Part shown: positions 34,927 to 46,868 of the stretch, piece by piece
How the letters are laid out: every line of letters starts with the position of its first letter
Numbering within the stretch: the stretch's first letter is position 1
Notes under the pieces: generated by a model
Seen by the model: the letters and a program-made list of their open reading frames with translations, nothing else
Databases searched by the model: none
What the model was told of the DNA's origin: nothing
Made by a program: the position numbers and the translations under genes
Assembly: GCF_958298935.1 (NCBI RefSeq)
Contig: NC_084924.1
Span: 22,355,819 to 22,419,818 of the forward strand
DNA from: Phragmites australis
Taxonomy: Eukaryota > Streptophyta > Magnoliopsida > Poales > Poaceae
Length of the DNA stretch: 64,000 nucleotides
Reading direction: 5' to 3'

Positions 34927-35577
34927 TGTAAGACCCAAACCTAGGATCCACCGTGCCTCCCGTATCAGTCCCTAGATTAAGTAGCTGATACTCACAATAA
35001 TACTTTTGCAGTATCACAGTCAAAATTCATACATAAATACTAAGGTTCAAAGTACAAAATGTTACAACCCATACTATATATTACAAACCTGGTTGAGCAG
35101 CCAATAAAACATTACAGAAAATGCAAGCCCAAGCCACAAGTAGCTAGGGTGCGAACGTAACTTCTAAGACTATTCTTCATCCTCGCCTTCACCTCTTGTG
35201 AAGTCAGCATCGATTTTCTTATCTGAATGAAAGCAAGAGTGAGTACGGAAGATACTTAGAAATCCCTATACTACTTTAAGGTGTTGATAGATGCATAAAG
35301 GGGGTAATTAAAGGATAAGGCTTTACGGTTTAGTTTTGAGCATAAATCCGTTTATGCAGGTATCCAATTGTATCATCTCCGACCGCCCCAATCCCACCAC
35401 ACTTTCAAATCGGCGCCACCCTGCACCATAATTCGCCAATCAAAGCGCATGGTCGAGATCCCCACCCCTTATTCACTCAATTTCGGCCGTTTCCCCCTTG
35501 AGTGACCCTCTAAATCGTGGAAACCACCGCACTTTCTCCAATTAGGGCCGCTGGCCAACTCCTTTCAAATTCACATG

Positions 35578-35613
<36 letters not shown>

Positions 35614-37838
35614 GTATTAAGCCTTCTAACTCCATCCGTGTGAGGGTCCGAACATTTTCCCTGCTTTCCCCTCTTTTTCAAGCACGGATTCGACCTCGGC
35701 ACCGTGTCCTCTTCGCCACCGGTGAAACGCGCCGCCGCCCTCTCTCTCTTCTATTCCGAGCCAACTCCGGCCATTCTCACGTGCTTACCGTCCTCACAGG
35801 ACCCCAAGGAGTTGATCCTGATGCTCTCCGTCATCGTTGAGCCACCGAAACGCCATCCCCGCTGTGACCGAGCACCGCTGCCCACCATTCTTCGTCGCCA
35901 ACCACCCTCCGACCTCCTCCGCTGAGAGAACTCCCGTGCTCCCCTCTCTCTTTTGAGCTTTTCCCCGTCGAGTTCCGAGACTAGACGCGCGTTTTTGTGC
36001 GAGCTCTGGAGAAGCTTTGGCCGTGCGCCGCCGTCGACCGGCCACTGACCCTGTGCATCGCTGCTAGCCCGAGTTCAAATTCCCCTCCATCACCCCAAGC
36101 CATCTGATCTTGATCTAGCGGTCCAGATCGTGTACCCCTTCATCACTTCATAACCGGTCCACCGTGGACATGGACCGGCCTTTTATGCCGTGGTCCATGA
36201 GCCCGTGGACATTTTTCATGGAATTTTTAGTATAAAATCAATTCAGTTTATTCTCTTAAAATCAAGTAAAATTTGTAGTTAGGCCCCTGGAACTTCAAAA
36301 GCTCAATAATTTTTACTCGTAGGTCCGATTTGGGAGATTTTTGCGCCCAAATGTTCGTAGCGACGTGTAGAATCTTTTTATATGGTTTTTACCTAGGTTT
36401 AGTACTGTATGGTTTACTGTTCTTAGAGTTTTTCTTTGTGTGCTTTTTCCGGTTTTTCCCTTAGGAGGAGAGCAGTTTGGTAATCTCCAAGGTCAAGCTT
36501 TCAAGGATTTTGAGCAACCCTACACCGAAGGCAAGTGCCCTTGAGTATTTCGTCCCCATTTTAGTATTCATGCGTAGATATTTATCCTTCTAATGCATGC
36601 TTGTCTAAATTGAAATCCTATGTTAGGGTTTACTAGTTTTTGAATGACTATTTCCTTGTCACCGTTGTTAAGTCATGATATAAGATGGGTAGAATATGCT
36701 AGCGCAGTTGTGGTTGGGAAAAATGTTAATATTGACTAATGATTATGCAACAAGAATCGGGAAGGGTAATTTTGTAGCAACATGGTATAGGGATCCCAAC
36801 AGAATGGTTGTTTGATGATGGTGCGAGAATGTAGTGTGCCGGTAGTGCATAGTTGGTTGTGGTTGTTCTTGTGTGGGGTCCTAAGGACGGTTTTTGAACA
36901 TGTAACCAAGTTATTTCCACACAACCATGAGGCCTATATGGGTACGATGTGGCCAACAAATTGGCCACCTCTCTGATTCTATGGGCGCTATTGGACGATT
37001 AAGTGGCACAAGAGGGGGCTTCTGCAGCGATGGAATCGTCTGTTAGCGGTGAAACCTCAGTGGGTGCCTCTAGGTTAGTGGGATCTTTGTAAAGGCCTTG
37101 TAGTGAGACCCTGACTCCATACCCCGGAAGTGTGAAGCAACATGGGAATCACGACTCGTGGGAAAACTTTTGCAAACTCTACAGAGTATCAAACTGGTCG
37201 ATTAGCCATGCTCACGAACAAGAGTGAACTTGGACTTCTTCAGGATTAGTTGGGATCAAGGTTGGTATGGTTGATCGGCTAGTCAGGTAATAGAATTACC
37301 TGGTGAGTCTTGATAGTCGGATGGAATCCGATGAGTCAACCCTTTCGTCATTGTTGTGTCTTCACCTAATAAATAGGATACCTGATGTTGAGGTCATAGG
37401 CCATAGTTGCTTAGTGCAGTTAACCTATGTCTATCCTTTCCTTGACTTGAGCCTCATAGCATGTTTTCCTTACACTTGCAGAGTACATTTTGTACTCACA
37501 CCCGTTGCCGTCTTCTTTTCCCCCTTTTTTTTATCAGAAGCCATCAATGAAGATGCTACCTTTGAAGAGGACGACTCCGACCCGGAGTTGATGTTCTAGG
37601 CTGGAGTGGCCCCGATCAACGCCTGTGGAAGATTGGAAGCCCCGTAGGCGCTAAAGATCTCTTTAGTTTCCGCTGTTTGTTTCCTCTTAGACCCTCAGGT
37701 CCTTTTGTATTAAGTTGAGTAGCGTTATTGTAATAATGACACTGTAATGATACACCAATGATGTAAGCGCATGTATGAAACTTGATCCTAGCATACATGT
37801 GTTGTGCCCGGTTTGTTCCTTTAAAACTAGGTGTTACA
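34927..37838. mobile_element. Composite of two opposed LTR ends (families D and B)
   Basis: The left edge starts TGTAAGACCC and reads as the 3' end of a minus-strand LTR (D), with the dyad GTACTC near 35240 and a minus-strand acidic tail KIDADFTRGEGEDEE ending near 35172. The right edge ends AGGTGTTACA and is the 3' end of a plus-strand LTR (B), with GAGTACATTTTGTACTC at 37481-37497 and an acidic tail ATFEEDDSDPELMF ending at 37599. The B part matches 63549-64000 in reverse. Between them lie a CT repeat (35579-35612) and GC-rich frames without known domains. Flanking five bases (TGTCT, TTTAC) differ, so it is not one clean insertion. Confidence 0.55.
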
Positions 37839-39110
37839 TTTACTACCTTTGCCTACTTCTGAAAGACTCAATTTGGATGCCAAGAAACTTGCTGAATTTA
37901 TTCTTAAGCTGTATGAGACAACTAAAAAGAATATAGAGAGCATGACTGAAAAGAATAGGATTTCCAGAAGTAAAGGTAGGAAAGAAATAAAATTTGAACT
38001 AGGTAATTTAGTTTGGTTGCATTTTAGAAAGGATAGGTTTCCAGAATTCAGAAAATCAAAGTTGACGTCTAGAGCTAATGGACCATTTAAGACAATTGAC
38101 AAAATAAATGATAATGCATACAAACTAAACCTACCCTTGGAATTTTGGGTTCATTCCACATTTAACATTTCAGATTTGAAGCCATACTTGGGAGAAGAAG
38201 ATGAGCTTGAGTTGAGTACGACTTTAATTCAAGAGGGGGAGGATGATGAGCCCATGGCTCCTTCAGATATGATCGATAATATTAATATTCCTCAAATCAT
38301 ATAAGGTCCAATTACAAGAGCACATGTGAGACAATTAAACCACCAGGTGATCTCGTTCCTTTGTTCTTGCTTCATTGGATGTATTACTACTAAATTCTTG
38401 TGATATTTTATTGCTTAGGAATGTGGGAAAAGCACCACAACCTTACCCAGATATCACCCCTTGATGGCCAAGTCTACTCAGACTCGAGGCTGAGCTCAAG
38501 TCGTGGTCAAGTCTCAGGACAACATGTCAGTAAAATAGGCATAACACTCTCATACGAAGTCCATTTTAGGCGATCTTGGACATTCTGGAAAGCTTATGAC
38601 TATCCCATTCTAATGGATCCATGCTCGACCAAATATTCATTATAGTTTAGTCAAAGTCAAAGAAATAAGTTGTTGCATCACTATTTTGGACCCTGTCAGG
38701 TCTTGTAATCGTGTTGGAGTTAGAGGCCAGGTTGTGTACACCTCTTTCCATGACTGCACAACCCTAGGTCAACCTCTTCATATCCCCCTATAAATATATA
38801 GTAGCCGTCATAGTTTAGGCTCGGGTTTTGCTTAGATTATTCTGTTTTATACAGTTTCGCCATTTGTGTGGTTTGTTGAATCCCAACTCGAGCACTTCAT
38901 TGGTAATTAGCAATATTCAGATTGCATCTACCTATTCTTTCTTGTGTTCTCGAATTGCTTGCAGGAAAAGACTTCTTAGCGAGGTCAACCGTGCCTTGGC
39001 ACGGTTGATAACCACAGAGTAGTGGTGTAGTGGTTGCGACGGATCTCGATCTGTTCTGGTCAGAGCCTTTGGATCATCAACGTCAAAACTCCCCAATCGA
39101 CTTATCATAT
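37839..39110 (+). mobile_element. Gypsy element G5: pol tail and LTR
   Basis: A 157-codon frame to 38304 is the C-terminal end of a gypsy polyprotein: VKFELGNLVWLHFRK-like block, SRANGPFKTIDKINDNAYKL, FNISDLKPYL, then EEGEDDEPMAPSD. After one TAA it continues in frame with GPITRAHVRQLNHQV, the usual gypsy pol end. The LTR starts near 38420 (TGTGGGAAAAGCACC), has a TATA box at 38789-38796, and is cut near 39110. Upstream pol is missing because LTR B joins at 37838. A related fragment is at 13774-14500. Confidence 0.7.
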
Positions 39111-40722
39111 TCCCTTCAGAAGATCGGGCAAACACGCATCAACATCAATAGTGTTATTGAGGTGACAAGGATGAGGATAATCAACAATTCAAGGTAGAGG
39201 ATATGCAATACAACATAGATTACACCCATTTTCGCCCGACATCGACTCGCTACTCTTGCAAACATACACAAGTATAATTTATAAAATTTTGACTTCATTC
39301 AATTCAATACAAGGGTTCAATATGCTTAGATGCTTGCCTTGCTCTCTACTGGCTGCCTGATGCTACCCGCATAGAATTCACAGAAGTGGGGTGCCTCAAT
39401 GTCGCCCTCGCTCGCCTGAACTATTGGATCGACACTCTCTAAAAGAAAAACGGGTGTAGTGCATTAATAAATGAACAATGTAAAAAGGATGCTTAAAATG
39501 CATGCTCAAGTAATAGTGGAGCACTGAGACTCAAAAACATTCACAAAAGACAACTAAGGTACTGGGGCTTGAGAGCATGAAACCCCGGATAGGCCAACTT
39601 AAAGTGCACCAAGCCTTTAGTAGCTGGCGGTTAGACTGGCCCTTGGGTGGCGGTCAGACCAGTGACCAGCAGAGAGTTTTGGGGGCTGGCGGTTGAACTG
39701 ATGTTGATCTGGCAGTCAAATCTCCCTCCAACGGTGAGAGCGGTCGTAGAGGCTGTTTGACCCCTCTATAGAGCCCTCACTTTGGACCTTCCGCTTCCAA
39801 CTAGCAGTCAGACCAGTCCTAGCGGTAGTCAGACTGCCAAGGCATGCCGGCAGCACCCTTGTGGGTTAGCAGTGAGAGCTCCGGTGAGACTCTCGACCAC
39901 GGAGGGTGCCTAAATATTCTATGGGACTAGTGGAGTGTTTCTAAAGTGACTTGGACTACCTTCACCGAGCTAAACTCAAAATGCCCCATAGATTGGATCT
40001 AGGAAAGGTTGAGTTTTGGGCCTAAAGGACACTAAGGGGCTCAAATTGGGCTCAGAAACAACGGAAAAATGGTAGGGGAAGCCTCACCTTAGTGCATTGA
40101 AGCTTTTTAGCGGATGGGTTTGCTTCAGGAAGGCTTTGATTTGCGGATCAGCTCCTGGAGTGGTGGTGAAGCTTTCAATGAATGGGTCCCCGATGAGGGA
40201 GAAGAGGGGGAAGACTTGGGGAGTCCTCTGGGAAGCTCATGGGGGTTCCCACCTACGATCTCCAATCTTCGAACACGATGAATGGATCTCTCTCTCTTCT
40301 AGTGTTGGGTGCAGAGAGTGAGAGAGAGAGAAAATTAGAGATTGAGAGAGTGAGAGAGGCAATTGACCACCTTAAGTCGAGCCTCTATGTGCTAGCGGTC
40401 GGACCGCATAAGGCGCTGGTCAGGCCGCAGCAAGCACATGTGACAAGCCCATGTGGCTGCCACCTGACAGTCAAACCACGGGTGATCTCGGTCAGACCGC
40501 CAGAGTGGTTTGTTTTGAATCTTTCTAAGTATTCCTGCTTTCCCTTCCCTTTCTTCTCCAAAGGATCTAGGACTTTTCTAAGGATCTCTAAACCATCTCT
40601 AGGTTGTTTGAAACACCTTCAAACTAAACCTGTTGGACAATTACGTAACAACAGAGGTGATAACACATGTGATAATGGTTAAGCAATGCGTAATTGCAGC
40701 TTATCATTTTTGGGACGTGACA
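39111..40722 (-). mobile_element. Gypsy-type LTR, family C copy 3
   Basis: The minus strand begins TGTCACGTCCC at 40722. The backbone matches copies 1, 2 and 4: the block at 39180-39330 (GAGGATATGCAA...GCTTGCCTTGCTC) and the terminal AT-rich block. The copy is only 1.6 kb, shorter than copies 2 and 4 because the 3' part is missing at the left edge. An AG-rich run is at 40314-40360. Confidence 0.6.
39598..40510. repeat. Clusters of GCGGTCAGACCGC-type dyads in LTR C copy 3
   Basis: Motifs of the form GGCGGTCAGACC, GGTCGGACCGC and CGGTCAGACCGCC recur at 39625-39880 and 40390-40510, in the same LTR positions as the different dyads of copies 1 and 2. Confidence 0.65.
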
Positions 40723-41160
40723 ATCATATACACATAAAGGTCATACCAGTCACAATAATCTCTACAAAAATGAGTTAAGCATAGAATCCAATTCTAATTT
40801 TATGACATGAACATGTTATTATAACAATCTTTGCATGTACGCTAGAGTAATGATAGTCCCTAAAAACCTTTCGGAAATATATAGATCGTATCTATGAAAT
40901 CGCAGTGAAAATTTCATCAAATTGATCATATCAAGCCGATTCTAAGTCATAAGCCTCAATTTTCACTAGATCAATCATATTGATCATCGTGTGAGGTTTT
41001 TCAGAAATGACGACAACACACACAATCTTTATATGCTATTCTTCCAACCATGTAGCAGTGTGTGCTATTAGCCCCAATTGTGATTCCAGCCGGTAAAGGG
41101 CAAGTCGCATGGGTGGCCAGGTCGGAGATCGAACTAATCTTTTTGCTCATGTGGTTTCAT
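40723..41160. other. AT-rich stretch, nothing recognised
   Basis: No gene, no clear repeat relation inside the window. GATCATAT-type words recur (near 40924, 40976 and 40983). Its origin is unknown. Confidence 0.3.
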
Positions 41161-43042
41161 CGACTTGCACCTCATTCCATCCCAATTTCACCAAACTGTG
41201 CATCGACTGATCTATCAATGGAACGATCACAAGAACAATAATAGATCCTATCTATTACAACCACATATCAATGTCGAAAGGTGTCCGCTCCTCTCTGGGC
41301 ATGTAGCAATGACGGAGTGGCCGTGTCACCTCAGCATAAAATTATGCTGGAGGGGGTCCACACCACTCTGGCATGTATCAATGACGGAAGGGGTCTACTC
41401 CTCTCTGGGCATTAGCAATGCCAGAGAGGCCATGTCTCCTACCTAGACAATGCCTTTAGGTATTGAGACATATTTTAAGTTCTACCATCTACTGTTTGAA
41501 TAGAGGTGTAACCCAAGCTAAGTCTGGTACCTTACCATTTGTTGGAAACTAGCTAATTGGCAGTATAAGTCGTGACTAGGTCGAACGACTATTCTTTAGC
41601 ACATGTCAGGCTGAGGCATGGCTTAGGTTCTACTACCTACTACCGGGCCAACATATAACCTTAGACTTAAGTTATTGTACCTTTGGCATGAGGCTTACAC
41701 CATTGACCCGCCGGTGGGGTCTTGCCTGGCACATGCTGGATGGTATTTTTGGGCAACGGTACAACTTTTAAGCTACATTTCATACTTTACTGTTGAACAG
41801 CGATAAAGATTAAGTAAAGCTAACCTATTGTTGGGCAGAGGCGTGACCTAGGCTTTATAGTACCCTGCTACTGCCAATTAGTTATCTATCACAGAGACTT
41901 CCTAATAGCTAGTCTAGCTATTTCCAGGCTATGCCGACTTTGATATATAAATATAAACTAGCTATATAAGCTATTGCTAGGTGGCGGTAGACATGCGTAC
42001 CTTTGCAAAAATGGAGTCTCTGCCACAAGGTCGGGGGTCAGGGAGCCTTCGCAACCTAAAGACGCTAGAAGGGTTGGCTCCCCCGGTCGGGGTTGTCTGC
42101 TGCAATGTCCGGGCTACACGGAAGTCCGAAGTATTTGGAGTCCCACTATCGAAGCCCAGTACTCCTTTGGTATAGCCAACCTCTCACTCTTCCCAGCCCC
42201 CATCACTGGGGCTACTTGTGCATCTCAGCCCCCATCACTGGGGGATTGCACCATTAGTGGCAGAGCCAGACGTGACCCTGTAGGAAGAGTGGTGCTTGGT
42301 AAGATTCGGCCTCTTGCCAGGTGGCCCACTGCAGGCTCACAACCATCGGGTCACATGTTGCTAGTATTTCCTCCTACCATGCATCACGTCCTCCCCCTGA
42401 GGTATTCCTCTCGGAAGGTTACGAGGGTCTAGCAGTGACCGGTAATGTGGCCACATTCGGCCCCGTGCAAGATGCAATGGCATTCTTCTGGTAGTGTTGG
42501 AGCCTATGGTCTGTGCCCCTGGTGCTGTCGGGATCTGCACATATCGGAGCCTGTGGTACCCCCAGAACTTATTTCCACCCATAGGGGCGAGGAGGTTGCT
42601 TGGTGACCAAACTCTCGGAGGACACAGGCTTGATAGAGGTGTCAGGGATGTCACCACCGGAAGCATCTGGAGGCTGGGCCCAGGCATGGTGCCCTTGGGC
42701 TTAAGCGCTCAGAACCAGTGGAGGGCGGCCTATCTTGAGGTGGCCTCAGTGGCAACCTCCTAGGGTGTGGCAATGTCCTCATCGTGCCACTGCTAGAAAG
42801 CTTTAGTGTCAATTCAAGCTTTCATGCCAACCCTGGCTATCAAGTCGACATTGGTCGAAGGGCTACCACTCTACCCAGTTGTGAAGCGGACAAGGGCACA
42901 TAGGGTGCCTAGTTGTATCTACCATGTGTACTCCTACATGGGTGGGCGATAGAAGCGACTGCTTGCGCCAGCACCTTTGTGGTCCTTCATGGTGTCCTAC
43001 CTCCCTTGTACTTCTATATTCAAATCCCCACAGATGGCACGT
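41161..43042 (-). mobile_element. Internal 5' region of Tat-like element G3
   Basis: Read on the minus strand, this follows the LTR at 43043-43852. The first bases after the LTR end, ACGTGCCATCTGTGGGGA (43042-43025), recall the TGGCGCCATCTGTGGGAA seen after Tat LTRs. Broken minus-strand frames follow, including 42687-42361 (108 codons); none gives a clear gag domain. From 41960 down the sequence turns AT-rich, with diverged copies of an AGAGG(C/T)GT(G/A)ACC..GCT(T/A) phrase near 41505, 41615 and 41840, and palindromic units at 41290-41430. No 3' LTR was found. Confidence 0.4.
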
Positions 43043-43852
43043 TGTTGGTGCAAGAAGATATCTTCACGAACAAGTGTGGTGAGGGCTTACTCACAGGAGT
43101 GGCTCAAGCTTGGAGAAGAAGTGGAGAGGGAGGAACACCAAATATGTTGATGGTAAAAAGGATCGGTCCCTTGGTCTGTATTTCTAAGGCTATCCAGGGT
43201 ACAGATATACGTGTATGCCCTTACAGTGATACAAATATCGCAATACATCATGGGCCAAGAGCCGGTTGAATCACACAGCGCGGGTCTATGTGGGATACCA
43301 TTGCCCCAAACTTAGAAGATATTATCTACTACGGTATTCTGTCAGTCGCCTATTGTGACACTGCACTGCCAAGATGTCAGGATGGCCTTCACTTGCGTCG
43401 CATTAAATGTATGTCACCTCCTTGCATGTGGATGATGGCTGGTGGACCCGCTCTAGTTGGTCTATTTCCAAGGTTTGATGGTCCCTTCCTGCGGGCTCTA
43501 GGGAGCCCACCTAGGCTCTGGGAGACGAGGGCCTTCGGGAGGCTGGGGCTCCGGTAGGTTGTGGCTCCTGGAGATTGGGGCTCCGGGAGGCTGGGGCTTC
43601 GGGAGGCTACAGCTCCAAGAGACTAGGGCTCTGGGAGGCTAGCAAGACTAGGGCATCGGAGGTCCTCAAAGACGACCCCCAACTTCCCTGGAGGATGGCT
43701 TCTTCTCCCGTCTTGGGGGATAGTAGCTGGAGGGGCCTACGGCCTCCGGAAGCCAAGCCTCCTCCTTTGGATCTGGAGCCCAAGGGCTCTAGAGGAGCTC
43801 CTAGTGGTGACCTTCTAGCTATGTCTTTGGGCTGGGGTATTTCCCCTCAACA
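43043..43852 (-). mobile_element. 5' LTR of G3 (family F relative)
   Basis: The plus strand starts TGTTGG (43043) and ends CTCAACA (43852), so the LTR reads on the minus strand with ends TGTTGAGG and CCAACA. It shares ends, the CTTGC(A/T)CCAACA terminus and the 16-bp array with LTR F (1031-1962). It interrupts the gag/protease region of G2 exactly at 43852/43853. Confidence 0.65.
43533..43644. repeat. Seven 16-bp tandem units in G3 LTR
   Basis: Seven units of exactly 16 bp, consensus CTCCGGGAGGCTGGGG, run from 43533 to 43644. They are the reverse complement of the array at 1204-1350. Confidence 0.8.
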
Positions 43853-46269
43853 CCCATCTTATCTAATGTCTTGGCCAAGATTAGGTTGAGCGAGCTACCC
43901 TCGTTGACCAAGGTTCTACAGAATTTGAAGTTGAGGATAGTAGGTTGAACCACAACTGGATATCAACCCAGGTGTGGAACCACAGATGGGTGGTTGGCTT
44001 GATCGAAGGTGTTCAGGAATTTCGACCACTTAAGGTACCGGGGAGGCCAAGTCAGTGCCAAGTTGACCTCCCTTTCGACTGTCTTATACTATCTCTTGGA
44101 CTCATATGACGCGGATCCTTAGAAGATATGTGCCAAGTTCTAATCGGCCCTATAGAGTTTGAGCTCATCGTCTTTAGCATCTGGCTTGGCCTGTTTGCTT
44201 TGGTAATCAGCAATAGCAGCCTTAAGCTTATCATAGAGCCTCTTTTTTATTATGTGACACTCGTCAGAGTCATGTTGGTTGGTCCGATACATGGGACACC
44301 ACTTCCCGCCACCACGGCCTAGGCCCTTGTTATCTCCAGTGTTATGCAACTTTCTCCTCTCCATCATAGCTACACTCGTGTCTAGACCCCTACGCTTGTC
44401 ACTAGGTTTGTTCTTCTTCCCCTCATTCTTCAAAGACCAGGCATATCCTTTCCAGAGTAAGATTTCTTGGTGTCTACCTGGGCTTCAACACACTTTTCAC
44501 ACTTATCGGCCAGCTCAAAGAGTTCTTTGACCGTATGAATCTTCCAGATAGCCAACTTCCCAACCAAGTCTTTGTCCTTAATGCCTCATTTAGCGCTATG
44601 ATGACTGACCTATCAAAGATGTTTGGGATCATGTTACGCTTGTCACTAAATCTCTGGATGAAGTCACAAAGAGATTTGTCCTTACCTTGGTTCAGCTGAT
44701 GAAGATCGCCTTCCATTCTTGGGCGCTTGAACGTACCCTAGAAGCTGGCGATGAACTGAGCCTTCAACTCAGCCCTCAATCAGATCAAGTTGGGTGGCAG
44801 GTTCAACAACTAAGATCATGCAAGTCCATCAATGGTGGTCAATAGGTAATTGGCCATTACCCTGTTGTTGCCACTAGCTGCTTGAACAACAGTGGTGTAG
44901 ATTTGTAACACTCATTGGGATTGATCTTGTCATCGTACATTTGTATCAGACCAGTTTTGAACTTATCGGGCCATTGTATTGATTGAAGCTCAAGTGCAAA
45001 GGCTTCGCAACCTCCATCGAATTCTTTAGGAGGAGATGAGGGAGGACTATCACGCCTATTTCTTCAGAGAGGGGAGTCACGTCAACCGTCTTATCCCAGA
45101 GACCTGTAGTCAATATAACAATGATTGTCTTCATGGTGTTCCTCACAGCGATTGTCTATCACTCTCTGCTAATTGTGCCTATTGAGTGGGATACGGTTCC
45201 TCAGGTCTTCCCTGTTCCTGCACCTATGGATGGGGTAGTTACGGTTTGGCCCACAGGACTATGCTCGAGTTCGACCACCCGAGCTTCCGGTTTGCAATCC
45301 CTCAACTTGGGGGCGCCCACATCCATGGCTCCTCAAACCAGCGCCTTGCTAGCTATGATGCCTAGAGCCACCGGGCTTATTTATTCGAGTCGCCTAGATC
45401 TGAGCTGCATCAAGTAGAGTCTTGAGCTGATTGACCATCGGGGTTAGGGGATTCCAAACTAGTGGAAGGACCTTATAATCATATGAGCACACTAGACAAT
45501 GGCTTCTAGAGTACTGAAAACACCACTGCCCAGACTCGGTGGTGGTTGAGCTGATGTTGCTCCGTGATCGCTATGTTGAGGGAGTTCATTCCATGATCTT
45601 GGAATTGTTGTAGGTGGAGGTATCACCTGATCAACAGGCGTTCCCATGGTGAGTCATCGTCGAATATTAGGGTTCACCTGACCCTCTGTTGTCCGTTGAT
45701 GATGAGCGATATCGGGGATAGGCAAAGTTCCCCCCATAGTCGACCCTAGCGGTAACCATTCGATGGTGCTGGTATCTTGGGCAACGGCTGCCGCTGCTAG
45801 AAACTCATAGATTCCTACCCAATTATTCATCATAGCATCCGGATCTTCCACATTCTGCTCAACAGGTGTGTCGTTGGCTCCAGCCATGAACATAAATCAA
45901 TTTGTTCGGCTACTCTAGCCGTTAATATAGCTATCATTGCCGCCCTTGTGACTTTCACTGTTGCTATTGGTGTCCATGAACTGAAGAACGTTAGGGTCCT
46001 GGGTATCCTAGTCAAGGTGCCACACTTCATGGTATGCATCCAATGGGCTAGACTCGATGGTACCGGTGTGAATCAGTGCACCCTGATCATCCCAATGGTA
46101 TGCCATAGTTTTGAAGGTGATCTCAGAGCTAGCAGGAGGCAATGTGAAGATGACTGTCGTCGACTCGAAATAATTGTAGAAGCCAGTGTTAGAGAATCCA
46201 ACATGAACGCGCACTTGAGACATGATCAATCTAGAAAAATAGATGAAGGCCCTTACCTGGCGCACCAAC
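43853..46269 (-). pseudogene. Gag and start of protease of Tat element G2
   Basis: Minus-strand fragments collinear with G1 gag: 46039-45654 (N-terminal), 45146-44946, 44716-44474 (MEGDLHQLNQGKDKSLCDFI, RFSDKRNMIPNIFD) and 44433-44140 with the zinc motif WCPMYRTNQHDSDEC, in which the His after CP is Tyr. The protease start near 43880 is cut by G3. The first bases left of the LTR (46269 down), TTGGTGCGCCAGGTAAGG, form the TGGCGCGCCAGGTAGGGG-like primer region of Tat elements. Many stops are present. Confidence 0.8.
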
Positions 46270-46868
46270 TGTCGAAGATTAGTCCTTAACAATATATTCG
46301 TAATTGAACTAGGGTACCTTTGAGATTAGGGATAGAGCAGGAATGTATATAGGTTCAAGCCCCCGATTGGATTAATACCCTACATTCCTATGTGGAAGAT
46401 GTTGTATATACGACTGTCTCAAGTACAAGCAATGTGGCTAGACCTATTACAATAGAGCAGATTAGATCTAATCTAATCTAGGGTTAAAGTTGTTAAGTAT
46501 GTCCTTTTGTTAGGATCTTGTTGTCACTTGTGTCAAGTTGCGTATGCATAGATTCTCCACCTAGGGCTCTAGGTCCCCGCCTTATATAGGGGTCCTGGTG
46601 CTGCCCTGGGTCCAACAGTAGTTGATAAGGAGTCCTTTGTCTTGTCGACCAAGGCAAGACAACCGAATCAAGCTTGGATAATAGTCTTACTCAAGTTGGT
46701 TAACCTGATCGAGACCTTCCTAGTATAATCTTTCGACATCCCCGAGTATACCAGGTCCTACAGATTCGGGTCCGCAATATCTGGAATTGTTAAAGCTATG
46801 TATGATGTACCCTATCCATATACGATGTACTCCTTTTGCATATATACCCTGTTGTTAGATGTTCAACA
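46270..46868 (-). mobile_element. 5' LTR of G2 (LTR family E)
   Basis: The 599-bp LTR reads TGTTGAACATC to CTTCGACA on the minus strand, followed by the primer-site region. It pairs with 24027-24637 and with the fragment 59062-59275. A TATATAAG box lies at 46582-46589 on the minus strand. It lies at the 3' edge of LTR C copy 4. Confidence 0.8.
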
